From: Phoronis australis | Taxonomy: Eukaryota; Phoronida; Phoronidae | NCBI GenBank assembly: GCA_002633005.1 | Contig: NMRA01000055.1 | Coordinates: forward strand, 669,881-733,880 | Length of the DNA stretch: 64,000 nucleotides | Reading direction: 5' to 3' | Shown: piece after piece, positions 48,546 through 60,956 of the stretch | How the letters are laid out: every line of letters begins with the position of its first letter | Position numbering within the stretch: position 1 is the stretch's first letter | Translations under genes and position numbers: made by a program | Notes under the pieces: generated by a model | The model's database searches: none | Seen by the model: only the letters and a program-made list of their open reading frames with translations | Told to the model about the DNA's origin: nothing

Positions 48546-48655
48546 AAAACGCTGTCATGCATCTTTAGAAACGTGATATTGTCCCCCATGTCAAACTGGT
48601 TACTCTTGAGACCTCTAATCAAATTCGAATCGTTCATCCGTGAACAATCTTTTAC

Positions 48656-48957
48656 CCATGCGCGCATCCGGAGGGGGGCTCGGAAGTCTCGAATGAGCCC
48701 CCCATTTGGCGAAGTGGGTAAAAAGGTCCCCCTCAAAGAAACAAAAAGTCTGGAAAAAACAGACAAAAGTCCACTAAAAAGGCGCAACCATAGACATCTT
48801 AATTAATACTACTATGTGACGTCTATGGGCGCAACACACACTCCACGGCTTTAGACCTGGTACCCCGTTTTTTAGTCCTTTCACATTTTTGGTGGTGAAA
48901 GGTCCACATCGGCAGTTATTCGAGCCCCCCCATATTAAAGGCTGGGTGCGCGCATGT
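48656..48957. repeat. MITE-like element with CATGCGCGCA ends
   Basis: The left end CATGCGCGCATCC is followed by a G-run and GGCTCG; the right end is CGAGCCCCCCC, then GGGTGCGCGCATG. The two ends are inverted repeats (CATGCGCGCAYCC). A central palindrome pairs CCATAGACATC with GACGTCTATGG. 302 bp, no coding capacity. Confidence 0.65.
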
Positions 48958-49954
48958 TGTGTGTGCATAACTATACATTCCGCAATAAGCAAAACGGATA
49001 TGTTATTGATAAACCGTTCTATTGTAGGACTGTTTATCCATTTTTTCAAGGTTGGTCGTTGGTGTTATCGCTTGTTGCCACCCGTTTATTTTTTCTCAAT
49101 GGTGATTGTCGTGAGCCGTTTCAAGTCATTGTACATGTATGTCTTTAAAGAAAACCTTGTGTCTATATTTGCCACGCACACGACGGTAATAACTTTACTG
49201 CCCACGACAACCGTGTCCGATCCAAAAATAGATTACCGGCGACCTCTGCGGTAAAAATGGGCAACGGTGTCGCAATATTTAGCTGCACATGGACTAAAAT
49301 TAGAAAAACGTGCACCAGAACATGTTTTCTATTGTTTCAGTTCGTGCCAAGTTCTCGCCCGCGCAAAGCGTAGTCTGTTGTACACACCGCGGGAATAAAC
49401 GTCTTTGATTAACCTCCTCACCACATCGCCTACAAGTAATACTGTTAACGAGTGCTTTACAAGCTAGTGCTGGAACAATAATCAAAACTGCATCAAATCA
49501 ACAAGGCTTTGTTTGTATTGTAACTATCAAGCATGCAAAGTAAATGATGTCGAGGAAACAATATTGACTAATCAAATCATATCTGTGCATTGGTTATACT
49601 GCTTTGCCAATTTACATGTCTATATTTTTCAGCTCGTCACCACTAGCCAATCTGTTTTGATTCTTTAGCCAATCAAATTTTTACATAGAAAGGTTGAACC
49701 AAGAAGTGTATAGTAAGCTTCCGGGCATGAAAGTACAGTTATAAACCCCCCTGAATTCATCACTCGAGTCTGTCGTGAAAATTACACCCCAGAGTATCGT
49801 TGCATAAATATTGCATAAAAATTACCCTGCTGTCACAGCTCGCGTTGCCAAAGTGTTCTTGACTATTGCTGATGTCATGCCAAAACCATGCCTGATGGGC
49901 TTACTTGTGGATAGCAATGCAAAGTTCACATTCTCTTTGCCTACGCCTATTAGT

Positions 49955-50470
49955 ATTATTATTAGCCTAATAGTACTATTACCAATATTATTAATTTTGC
50001 TTTTACTAATTACTAATACTACCGGTATATATTATGGCCACCAATTCAAGCACCATTATTACTACTTTTGCTATTAACACTACCGTTTCTAATACCATTG
50101 CTATCACTATTAACAGTACTATGAGCCTACTAGTACTATGATTACGAATACCACCACCATTGCTTTTACTACTAATAATAATATTACCATTAATGGTATT
50201 ACGAGTTTACTAGTAATATTACTAATACAAACACTGTTGCTATTTACTATTACTGTCACTGTTAGACTATTTGCACTATTACTAATACTATAACTAAGAA
50301 AATTGCTATTAGCTTATTATCTGGTATTGCTACCATTATTGTTACTGTTATTATAAGCCTACTAGTGATGTTAATGTGACTATTGTTATTTATATGACTA
50401 TTGTTATTAATATGACTATTGTTGTTAACATGACTATTGTTATTAATATATTGTTATTAATATGACTACT
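49955..50470. repeat. Imperfect trinucleotide-rich simple repeat (ATT/ACT)
   Basis: About 500 bp of interrupted ATT, ACT, AAT and TATTG-type triplets, ending in repeats of the unit ATTGTTATTAATATGACT. Low-complexity DNA without coding potential. Confidence 0.85.
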
Positions 50471-51124
50471 GTAATACATGGCCGACCCCTGTTTTGCCGA
50501 CTGATATGACTGAAATACTTCAAAATTAAGTAAAAAGGTTTTATTGTTTATGTCGAACACAGATATTTTGCAAACGTGTTCATCCATCTGAAGCTCGTGG
50601 TGTGGATTGTGATAAAAACTGTTTACTACGGTTGTCTTGGAATCCAGCACTCGGTTCTGTATTATTGTGCAATACGGTAGGCCTAGTACCCGCCGGCATT
50701 CTGAGAACTATTATCGTTTACTGGCGTGAACCCTCCACCATGATACACTAGTATGTAATTTTCTACTAATATTGCACTTGAACTAAATATCCTCCTTGTA
50801 TATGCGGTAATCAATAACACCCAGACCGCGATTGACCCTGCACCAAACGACTGCCTGTTGAAAATTTATTTAGGTTATCTCCCCTGGCGCGCTCGTTTTC
50901 AGTACTCAGTCTTGAGTTCTCTTACTTCTGTGAATACACCTTCGGGGATTATGGGTTCAATTAAAACAAAACATTTGGAATCAAAACACGTCTGTCGAGC
51001 GAGAAAAAGTGCACTGGATAGTAAGCACGAAGAAATGGTTGCACCCGGACAACGTGTACTAACAATGAGTAGAAAAGATAACTGTTTGCTGGCGACTAGA
51101 ACAGACGCCAATAGCGGGGTCTGC

Positions 51125-51185
51125 ATGGGCAACACACCATAGAGGGCTGCTATAGCCCCGGCCCTACTTTTTTCAGTGTTACACC
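51125..51185. repeat. Short dispersed repeat, family 5
   Basis: CACCATAGAGGGCTG, GCTATAGCCC and CCTACTTTTTTCAGTG here recur in the same order at about 55608-55665, followed in both by CCCCC/CGCCC and a GGTCTG word. No termini were defined. Confidence 0.5.
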
Positions 51186-51786
51186 GCCCGTGGTCTGCGA
51201 TAATTATAAGGACAGAAAAATGCCACGGTTTTTAGCGAAACAGTCATTCTGATAAGGGTGTTACGTCGTTAGTGGACGAGTGAACGGCATTCCCGTGCCG
51301 ACAGAGGGGGTCAGGACGCAGATTCGCGGTATCCCCCGCACGGCTGGCCGAGGGAGGTGTCAATGAGTTTTAGCAAATCAACCAACTTCACTGTCACAGA
51401 AGGAAAAAAGCTCGTTTCGTGGACGTTACTAAATCACAGGAGCATGAGTCAGTCGTTAAAATAAAGGAAAACATGTAGATGAGAAAGGAATGTCACTGTA
51501 TAGATTGATATCGGTGTCGTGGACTTTCCCATGGGGCCCTGGCAGAACATTTTTGTTAGGAGTCCCAGTTCAAAAAATGCAGTATGTTTCATCTCCACTC
51601 ACTTGAAAAAGCGGTCTTATTAATTTATTCATACTTCGAAAAAGTTCCAAATTTTTTTTCAGACCAAACAGAAGTCAACTGATCTTTACGGAGTGCAAAG
51701 CTGTTTCATTTCTCTTGTGACACCTCACTGAGAAGCCGGATAATGAGTGACTTGTCGCTCTCTTTTGTTTCCGTCGATGATCAAAT

Positions 51787-51981
51787 CAGTGGCTGATCTA
51801 CGTTTGGTAAGGGGGGTTTAGGATTCGAGCGAATCCGAGGCACGTAGCGTCGAGCGGAAGGAAGGTCGGGAGGGGGTTTGCCTGATTTCGTTTTTATGCC
51901 GAAATTTTTTCAATTTTTATTTTTGATCCTGTCCCGAGAGGGGGGTTGAACCCCCTGAACCCCGCTGTAGATCCGCCTTTG
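51787..51981. mobile_element. 195-bp MITE derived from the 2.75-kb CAG...CTG element
   Basis: The left end is CAGTGGCTGATCTACG; the right end is CTGTAGATCCGCCTTTG. Flanks CAAAT and TAAAT match at 4 of 5 positions. The left subterminal region (GGATTCGAGCGAATCCGAGG and CACGTAGCG) is the reverse complement of the right subterminal region of the element at 19170-21920, so it is probably a deletion derivative of that family. Confidence 0.75.
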
Positions 51982-52088
51982 TAAATAGTCTCATTTGATA
52001 CAATTCACAGCTCTTGGAGGGGGCCCTTTGATGGCTACCCTTTTCTCTGTTTTTCTTATTCATAATTATCCTAGTCACGGAGTGGAGC

Positions 52089-52655
52089 CAAGTGATGGAA
52101 TCACTAAACGGGAAAACGCTGTCATGAACCAGACGTTGGGGGTGCTGAGCGTGTGATAACATCTAGCTTCTTTGTTAACTGCCAAGCACACTCTTTTGTC
52201 TGTTACGACAACAAGCAGGCCAATTATCTTCCAGGCTAATTGCAGACCACGTGTGAACACAGTAAAACTCAGAGGGAATTGATGTATTCGGAAAGAATAG
52301 GTTGTCGTAACTTCGGTTGCAGTTGGGCGATTTTGGCGATTCAAAAACTAACCATGATCACCATTTGACGAAGATTTCAGAAATGCTATTAGTTTATGTT
52401 CAAAAATTTTAGAACTTAACTTGTATTTTTAACAGCACAACCCAGTCGGCGTAGATACGATCTTATTGGAGATTAGAGCAATTATCGAACAAAAGAAAGT
52501 TGGCCCTCCAACTGTAAATGCCAGAATGGAGTTAATCAGTGTGTAAGATATTGGCTACAGGAGTAAACTTCCCAACTTGTTGTTGGGCTATAGAATCGAT
52601 CAAGTTGAGAGCAACGGGAATACGCCATAACGTACCCCTTTTTTCAAGTTTTGCG
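52089..52655. repeat. Right arm of the 0.5-kb inverted repeat pair
   Basis: Reverse complement of 48022-48545. At the inner edge, the segment containing ACGGGAAAACGCTGTCATG has the same orientation on the + strand in both arms (48540 and 52109), so relative to the rest of the arm it is flipped. This suggests local inversion or template switching at the inner boundary. Confidence 0.75.
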
Positions 52656-54522
52656 AAATCGTAACCCGTTTTATGCAAAGGAAGTTGACCCGATAAGGAA
52701 GGTGACAGAGAGATAAAGTCAACTATCACTCTTTTCTAGTTATTTTTAATCGTAATAGCCTTTAATGTAACAGTATTTGGGCGGCAACTTGCAAGGGACC
52801 CGCCTCAGACAGGGCCCTCTTTTGGATGGGCGGTCCTGAGCACTTTTCAACTGAAATCAATTATTTACGATGGAAAGAAGAAAAAATAAAATTGGTCATG
52901 AAAACCGCGTGATACGATAATACAAACGCCGCAGCATCAAGTCATGCGTCTCAAAAAACAAAACGTGAGACTGTTTAGAAATTGTACAGAATCAAAAGAA
53001 GGGATTTGTAGATCACTATTTTGTGAATTTCACAAGAAAATATCGATTGTTTTATAACGATACCAGTATCAGTGGCCCTTTCTCAAAGACTTCTAACAGT
53101 AGCATTTTCTAAAATCAACGTTAGGAAAAGTATTTGCTCTTACGAAACTTGCTGTGTTGATCAGACCGACAGGAATGATTTTTTTTAATGATCGTGTACA
53201 GCGTTCATATCTAACGAATTTTAATTAAAATGCGCTCAAAATGCATATACAGTCGGTACCACTGGAATCAGAATAAACATTAAAACGAAAAAATTATGAA
53301 ATTTTCTTGGAGAAAGCCCCCGTCTCCCGTGCTGCCCCCCGTTCGCCGTCAGACACGTGTATGTGTACACAAGTATCTGCGCACACTCCTATGGGAATTA
53401 CCAAAAAATTCCACAGAGTGATGTATTATTTCTAGAACAAACTCTGTCGTTTGTGTTCCTTATAATTAATTAAATTCGTTTGCATAGGTCGCTTAGGATA
53501 GGCCATCGAATATTAGCGAAAGTACCACCGTACTAGACCTTGATGTGCCAGTCACTCAGTGCAGATTAAGTATATGCACAGTATACAATGCACAAGACAC
53601 GCTTTCGAAGACAATTTGATGTGAATTTCTGATCTCGTGTCTGTCTAGTTCAAGGCAAGTTTTCGTAACTGTCAATGAGTAAAGCATTTTGAATCCTAGC
53701 TGAAACACCCTGAATGGCATCCACGTGGCACAGCGTGCTGTACTTGCAATAACATATTCCAGGTCGGATAAAAGCCAGAATGCATATTGACCAAACTTTA
53801 GTGCTTTTAAACCTGTTTTAAAAGTTATAACCGTTTTGTCGGTCTGCCACGAAAATGAAAGCACCTAGAAAATGAGGAAAAGTGGATTACTTACCGTCCT
53901 TCCCGGCGAGGGCAAACACTATTTTTAATTTGTACTGTTAAAAGAGTGGGCTTATAATCAATACTATATTTTAAGTTGAAACTTGTCATTTGATGTACAG
54001 AAAAACTTATCGCTTAAAATACCTTCTGATTTAATTATTTTCCACACTGATGCATCATTTCCAGAACAAGTTCTGTCATTTGTTTTCCTGTTAATTAATC
54101 AATTAAAACCGTTTACTAGGAAAAGACTCATTTTCTTCGTGCCACGATTTCTCTCATTCATTGTTGCAAATTACAGATAATGCTGCACTCTTCTCCCAGA
54201 CGCGATCATCAGTGATGAATATACCATGGGGCACTCCACTGTTTTCGGCAGGGGTGTTTTGTGAAGGGAACTTCACGGAGGGTCAAAACGACATTCATGA
54301 AAACGTTGCCTTTTGAAGTGGTCTGCTCCCATTAGACACCCCTATTCGAGCCAAATTTAACCGCCACAACAGCTGAACAGGGTTGTTGACATTCAACGCA
54401 TTCTCTTATTTGGAATGCAACTTTTTTAAGCCAGAAATTTGTAATTACCATATCTCCAGGACTGCATTATCAGGCCTTCCCGCTAGTACTACTTAGCATT
54501 GTTCAAACATGTAAAACGTTAG
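52656..54522. other. Non-coding stretch
   Basis: No gene or repeat is recognised on either strand. Confidence 0.4.
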
Positions 54523-54595
54523 TGCTCTTGCCTGGGCTCGAACCAGGGACCTTCCGCGTGTAAAGCGGACGTGATAACCACTACACTACAAGAGC
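54523..54595 (-). tRNA. tRNA-Val (anticodon TAC)
   Basis: 73 nt on the - strand. The acceptor stem GCTCTTG pairs fully with CAAGAGC and the discriminator is A. The D-arm region TAGTGTAGTGGTTATCACG is the eukaryotic tRNA-Val A-box form. The anticodon stem TCCGC/GCGGA encloses the loop TTTACAC, giving anticodon TAC. The T-arm has the B-box GGTTCGAGCCC with a CCTGG/CCAGG stem. There is no intron. The body closely resembles metazoan tRNA-Val(TAC). It should be a functional nuclear tRNA gene. Confidence 0.95.
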
Positions 54596-55116
54596 TGACT
54601 GGTAAAGTTAGCGGTTAAACGTAATATTTGAATAAATTTAGCATGTTTTCTTTGTGGGTTTTCTAATAAGAAATATCATTGGTTATTCATCACCAAAATA
54701 ACAGTGGCGGATCTAAAGTTAAGCCAATGAAATTTGTCGTACTAACCACTGATGGCTCAAAAACTACTTTTGATGACTAAGACAATCTATTACTACGCCC
54801 AAGCAAATTTCACCCGTTGGTCTAATTTTCATGAATAAAATTACACATTCCTTTCTTTAATCGTAACAATATGTTGTTTACCCGGAATGTGAAATTTCAA
54901 TACTTGATGAAGTTTTTAAATAAAAACCAAGTTATGTGTCGGAAGAATATCCATGTTATTTAGGTGTTGCGCGGCCGTGATGAAGGGATTAGTCGGGTTG
55001 CCGACTTCCTGAACAATAATTAAGGAATCGAGTTAAACGTTTGGATTTTGCTACTTGAAAGTTTCTCATTCTCATCTTAATGTTCTCGGTAACACTTCAC
55101 AGCTAGTCTCATAGCC

Positions 55117-55511
55117 ATGGGAGGCTGTCTTGGCAAAGAGGAGAAGCAGGGATTTGACAATATCGGCGATTCTCGCCCTCGACAGGTCTTGGGAATATCG
55201 CCCCCGAATCAAAACGGACAAATTCATGACCCTTCTCCGGCGCGGCCGTCGGCCGCCGTCTCGTCACCGACACCAATGGGACCGAGCTCAGAGGCGGCAT
55301 CAGCATCAGACTCTGTCTTAAAAATATTTGTTTCGCTGTATGATTACGATGCCAGGACTGACGAAGATTTAAGTTTCAAGAAGGGGGAACATTTGGAGAT
55401 AATTAATGACACGCAGGGAGACTGGTGGTATGCCAGATCCAAAGCTACGAAACTAGAAGGCTATATACCATCAAATTATGTTGCCAAGATCAGGAGTTTA
55501 GAATCAGAGCC
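55117..55511 (+). CDS. Src-family non-receptor tyrosine kinase, first coding exon (unique region and SH3)
   Basis: Encodes the N-terminus of a membrane-anchored Src-type kinase that signals from receptors and adhesions. The ATG (context AGCCATGG) starts MGGC, giving Gly2 for myristoylation and Cys4 as a likely palmitoylation site. Residues 5-69 are a Ser/Pro-rich unique region. The SH3 domain covers about 70-126, with SLYDYDA (73-79), DLSFKKGE (84-91), GDWWYARS (101-108) and [10 protein letters not shown] (115-124). The frame ends at a GT donor (55512) in phase 2. SH3 wording is closest to Src/Fyn/Yes and Hck/Lyn types, so the paralogue is not assigned. In vertebrate family members the unique region and SH3 are split by an intron; here they share one exon. 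SH2 and kinase exons were not found up to 64000, so intron 1 exceeds 8.4 kb. Confidence 0.93.
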
Positions 55512-55799
55512 GTAAGTATAGTGTTCCTCTTAAATTGCAGTTGACGGACAGTGTTAGTTGTGGGTGGTACTGGTAGGCTACTGATTCACTGGCTGATCAT
55601 TGGCAGAGCACCATAGAGGGCTGGGCGGCTATAGCCCTCCCCCACTTATTTCAGTGCTACGTCCCCCATTGTGATGATGCAGCAATTTGTATGCTAGACA
55701 GTGACCACGGTCTGTAGTTGAACTACACACGGTGAAGCTTCTATGGCTATATAGGCGCTTCATACTCCGTCAGCGAATCATGTCTCACGCTGATTAAAA

Positions 55800-56020
55800 A
55801 ATTAAAGTGATGTTGTTATAAGTACCTTTTGCGCATAGAGGGACACCTTAGGACGCTGTCGATGTCTTTAATTCCTTCCAACACAAACGAATACTCCCAT
55901 TATCATACTTTTTCGTCGAGCAGTCCTTCGTTCGGTTCCCAAAATCGGAAACTGGCCATTTTTACACAGCGCACGCCAGGGGATATGATGTCATACCAGC
56001 TGCCGCGTGACTGAGGTTTT
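55800..56020. repeat. Dispersed repeat, family 4 (copy 4)
   Basis: Shares AAGTACCTTTTGCGCATAGAG, ATGTCTTTAATTCCTTCCAAC, GAGCAGTCCTTCGTTC and GCCAGGGGATATGATGTCAT with 23455-23590 and 24430-24640. It lies in intron 1 of the Src-family gene. 56140-56175 immediately downstream is a fragment of repeat family 3. Confidence 0.6.
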
Positions 56021-56229
56021 AATCTATATCAGTGTGAGGCATCATTCGCCGAAAAGCTTGCCAGTCTTGCGTTGTCTATGTTTTAACTTATTTGCGACAG
56101 CTCTGGGAGTTCAGTGATGTAGAATACAAAAAATTGTTGCAGAACCATGTCTCCACAGTAACGTAATACACTACTGTAAACTTGACTTGTGGTCAGAAAA
56201 ATGTTGTCATTGAAGAAAATTTCAATGAC

Positions 56230-56300
56230 CCCGGGACTTGACACCAGGTTGCAAGAGCGACGGCCAAGCGTCTAAACCATTCGGCCAAGAGGCAATTGCC
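56230..56300 (-). repeat. tRNA-derived SINE head (Leu/Ser-like)
   Basis: On the - strand, TGGCCGAATGGTTTAGACGC (A-box; 56269-56288 on the + strand) and GGTGTCAAGTCCC (B-box; 56233-56245) have pol III spacing. The sequence resembles tRNA-Leu/Ser bodies, but the stems are incomplete. A SINE or tRNA pseudogene is preferred over a working tRNA. Confidence 0.5.
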
Positions 56301-56309
56301 TCTAGGCAA

Positions 56310-59300
56310 GTGACTTAGAGAGGCTTTATCTGGCTTTATGTGTCGTCACAACCAGAAGTCACGTTTCACAACACTATGCATCATGTGGTCATGGTTTCCA
56401 TGTCAAAATGAAAAACCCATCTTGGATTCCTTGTTTTTGAAATACTTTCGCATCATTTCAAGTTTTGTACCCGTTACCTCTTATTTAACCAGTCGAGATA
56501 GGAGCTATTACCCCAAGGAAACTAATTAAGAGAGGCCTTTGTGTTACTACACTCATTGCAGGTTACACTACATGTGTAGTCAGTCTCCAAATAGTAATAT
56601 AAAGCATTTTCAGCAATTAAAAGTGTATTATTTCTTCAGTATTGCCTGGTAGTTCAGAGACAGTGGTCTCAATGTCAAGGTCAAGGAGGCATCCCTTCGT
56701 CTTAGGCCTGCAAGTGGCTGTTTGGTGAAAAAGTACTTTAACTTACCGTAGATAGAAATTTGGTACTAGGCATCCACTTCACATTTGGTTGAATTAATAA
56801 AGATGCAGGCACGTACTATTAATTATGATCTCACCGCAGTCTAGAAATGCTTTATAAAAATTTTCAGTTATTATCCGTTAATATTCCTGGAGATTTTGCA
56901 CTTTTTGCGCAAGTGGGATTTTTAGCGTTTTTGCAGAAATTGTTGTGTAGAGCTGGAGACTAAATTTGTGACATAGTCCTAAGTCACTTTTTCGTCAAGA
57001 GTCCGTGGTACCATCGTAAGTCTTGTTTAGGTTAGTCAGATTGGTAATTTTTAGGGGGTTAAATAAATGGAGAATTGTTGACCATGGGAGGTACAAGGGG
57101 AGACAATTGATGTACTGATGGAGTTCTTGGTACACCCACAGTCAAATGCCAGTTTTACCTCTGAATGTCTGCGCCATATTGTGGATCAGTTTCATAGCTA
57201 CAGACCTTAAATTTTTGTGACCTGTATTGATTTTACCTGAAAAGATGTAAGTACAGAGCCATGTTTTGTACATGAAGTGGTTACATGAAAATTAATATGT
57301 TCAGGTTCAACATCAATTTACCTGGGATAAATTAGGTTTTTCATAGTTCGTGGCAATGTTAAGCAGGTAAAAATTTTACTTGCTATGAACTTGTTATAGT
57401 TGATAACTCGAATGTTTCTACCATCATCTAAGGGTCTTTTTCAACGAGTGGATTACCACGCTTTATTGAGCCTGATCTAGAATGGGGATGGATGGGGTCA
57501 TATACCCGGGGCATTGGTGAACACACTGTCAACACTGGGCCTACTGTGGACAGGGACAATGCCTAAGTTCTAGACAGACAGGAACATTGGTGGCACCAAG
57601 TAAATGTTGTGTTCCATAGTACCGTAACCATTAGATGATGTTCTGAGAAAGTGTGATCTTTAACAATGTTTGATTGTGATTCCCATGACTGTATTGCTTT
57701 GGAAATCTTAGAATGAAAATTTCCATTTAGGACTTCTCAAAACCTAGGCCTATAAAAATGTGTAGGAGGACCCACAACTAACTGCCTGATGACAGAGACT
57801 TGTCTGCAATCCTAATCACTGATAACAGAAACTTGAAATCTATCACTGATAGACTGTGTGAAATTGTTGTGTCTGTGACCTTTGAGCTCTAAAAAGTCTG
57901 GGGGCTCCAAGAATTTGAGCTGCATGGTCCTCATGTTTTGTCTTTCCCGTCCTCCCATTGTCAAAGATTTAAGTGGCCATGCAACTACGATTCCGGCCCC
58001 GTACTTTGTGCAGGCCTCTAAGCTGTGTGAATACGTAGATCCATGGATGGTCTATAGTACATCTAAGCAAGTCGTTGGTCTGAATCAGTCAGTTTGAATT
58101 CAGGTGGTCTTTCCCAATGGCTGGATATGACATTTTAATCTGGTGTTCAGGTGTTTAGTTGAACTAACACTTACAATGCCTTACCATAATTGCCATGCCA
58201 CTAAAACAGTCTATGATCAGCGTCTTGCATTGTCCTCAGTCTGAATATAGACGTGTTCTTGTGACTATCTCTAAGACACGACCAATTTCCATCATTTTAC
58301 TGTAATAAGATGCATTTTAGCGCGCTCTTCCAAAGCTGCCTAAGGTGTGCATTCGGTTTGCGCGTATTCTCAATATGGCTTATTTTGTAGAGTGTCATGT
58401 GACATGTCGGAGGAACACATGAAGCTAGTTGTTGTTAGAGAGTGCGTACAGGGTAGTACTCTGTTGTGCTTGGACTTGGAATTACGCTTGATCTCAAGAT
58501 CACGTTTGCATGAACTTGCAGTAGCTGAGTCAATTCGGCATTTTGTGTTAGATAATCCGAGTTCACTTTGCTGCAAAATTGGGCAAGAATGGTATATTAG
58601 GTGCCCACATTTTGAGAATCAGTTTGAAAAATGTAAATTTTGACCAAGTTTTGTTGACTTTTTCAACTGTTGTTCATCTTATTCACCGTGCAATAATGGA
58701 CTTAACTGAACACATATTCCTCCGATTCTTTGACACAAGTTCCGGTAACGGAGAAGATGATTGTGGGCCCAATAATTACGAAAATCTTTTTCACTGAACA
58801 AGAAGCTTCACGAGATTGCTTTGATGATGTTCACAAATACGTGATCTTGAGATTAAGGGTAATTTTACCAGTACAAGCATGATAGCACAGTTCCTAGGCA
58901 GGATATACTTTTTTGTTTATTGTATTTTGGGCCAGAGGCTTTTAATACAAATAAACGCATTGTGTACTCAGGATGCAATTAGCTGTGGTAGGATCTAGGC
59001 TAAAGTCTTGCCAATTTACGACACAATACCGCGCACAAGTGAAATTTTATTTTCTCATTTTGTATATAAGGTATAGGGCATCAAATCTTTGATTTTCTGC
59101 GCTTAAGTTCTGTACCATAGCTATCATCAGAGAAGATTAATTTTGGCAATTTTTTTGTCCGAAATTGCAGAGATATTAATGTAACAGAAACTTGCATTAA
59201 GGTCTTGACTGTGTTATCTTCTGATGTACTTCAGAAATACTTACATGATTTGTAATTTTTGAATCTTAATATTCCTGCTCGGCAGAATTAAACATTATTG

Positions 59301-60078
59301 AAATTTTGGAATAAAATTAGTAGCAAATTCTAAGAGTATGTCTGGAATTGGAGAATTTTTATCATAAGTTAAGTTAAATTAAATGTGTAAAAATTGAATT
59401 TCAAAAACGTACTGACACATGAGGTTAGATGCTATAATGTGCAACGCAAGACAAAGCAAATGGGTGGGTCAAGCAAATGATGTATACGCACACACGTGTC
59501 TGAAATTAGTAGGTAATTGCTGCGTAACTGCAGGTCTCTATGTACAAATATGCTCACATTCTTTCAAATTAATGTTGACTCTGCTTCCTAGAAAATGTAT
59601 TTAAGTGAATTAAGTGCAGCAAAACCTTATATATTTAGGCCAATGTCTTTAGACATGGTGTACTGGTAAAACTTTTAATCTAGTATATACAATGGTGATA
59701 GATGAAATCATTAAATATAATTGCTGGCGCTTGGATGGTTCCTACAGTGTGACAGTTGTCTTGATTGTTATTCCTGTTTCAAGGTAGTGCAACAAACCTA
59801 CATGTTGCAGAACACCTGTTTCAACATGCCGAAATTGTCTTTCTATATTGACATGAACTCTTTACTGTACAGAGTCAAAATCAAGGCGTCAAAGTGTCGA
59901 ACGTCAAAGTGATTGCCTAAGATAACAAGAATAAAGCAGTTCACTGTTGAGAAAAGTAACTTTAGTGGTGGCAATGTTTAGAGAAATTTAAACATAAAGT
60001 TCTGTTTTTCCATTATGTAATTTGGGTTCATCCGTGTTTTAAAAAATAAGGCATCCAAGTAGGTTTTCCCAATTTCTC
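56310..60078. other. Src-family gene intron 1, middle part
   Basis: No exon was recognised; I looked for an SH2 start and kinase motifs in all frames. Contains one family-1 MITE-like copy (59001-59180). Confidence 0.45.
59001..59180. repeat. MITE-like element, family 1 (copy 8)
   Basis: The left end is CTTGCCAATTTACGACACAATACC; the right end is GGCAATTTTTTTGTCCGAAATTGCAGAGATATTA. It is the shortest clear copy (about 180 bp). Confidence 0.55.
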
Positions 60079-60377
60079 AGGGCGTCCACGTCCAGTAACG
60101 CATGCTAGCGTTTTCATGACCCTGAGTCAAATTGCTGTTTTAGTGCAGTATGTTACTGTGAAGACAAGGTTCTGCAATAATTTTTTTTTTGTATTTTGCA
60201 TGATTTCTAAGCCAACCTTTTTATTCTTGTCAGGCCAATGAGCTCCCAGAACTGCTGCTGGCAAGTTCAGAGACTTCCGTGCTTACTTGTCTACTTCACT
60301 TGGGTGTCCAAATGCTCAACAGGGCGTTCTAGCTAGAGTGTTTCAACTTGAGTAAGAGTGTCCACTATTTACACCCT
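60079..60377. repeat. MITE-like element, family 3 (copy 2, reversed)
   Basis: 299 bp. It starts AGGGCGTCCACGTCC and ends TTTACACCCT. The interior is the reverse complement of the copy at 5468-5768 (for example GGTGTCCAAATGCTCAACAGG against the segment near 5540, and GTATGTTACTGTGAAGACA near 60150). Confidence 0.7.
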
Positions 60378-60956
60378 GGAACCCTCTAGTTGAAGGCTTC
60401 TTGGCATCTGTTCCCTGTTGCTATTTCAAGAAGTCACATAAAAATGTCGGAACTGTCTTCCTCTTCCTTTTTCGTTGACGCCGCAGCATCGTTTCACCAA
60501 TAATTGTTTCTCAAATTGGAAAAGTGTCACCTTCAGCGAGAGTGAGCAGCTATTAGAAGACGGGAGCTGAAAAACATTTGCTGATTGGTTAGTTGCTTGA
60601 AATATGGTAATTTTTGGTCCCTACTTCTTAAGTATGTGAGTTCCATTGGAAACCCCTATGATACCCAAGACTCATCCAAAAATGTGCTTTTGGCCCAAAA
60701 CAGATAGCATCTCTTTAAACTAAAGATGACGCCCATTAGCTCCATTCTGATAACAGTATAACCTTACCTTATTTCATAACTTGATTTTTGTGACCATCGC
60801 AACATTAAATCAGAACATTGGACACTCGCCATCGAGTGTTCACGGAATGTCCTGAGATAATAGTCACATTACCTAACGATGTGTACCTGTACTTACGAAG
60901 CGTACAAAATTAGAAAATTTACTCAAGGTTAGGCTCCATGTTGAAGGGTTGTCTAA

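Noticed and set aside
49955-50470. CRISPR-like or satellite array in the ATT/ACT region
   Set aside because: There is no fixed-length repeat/spacer pattern; it is interrupted simple-sequence DNA.
50858-51142. A 94-codon + strand frame
   Set aside because: No domain; it runs into the family-5 repeat and has a chance-like composition.
58347-58797. Possible SH2-like WY motif (EWYIRCPHFEN) downstream of the Src-family exon
   Set aside because: No flanking SH2 features (FLVRES-type strand or basic pocket) and no phase-2 acceptor that would join it to the SH3 exon.
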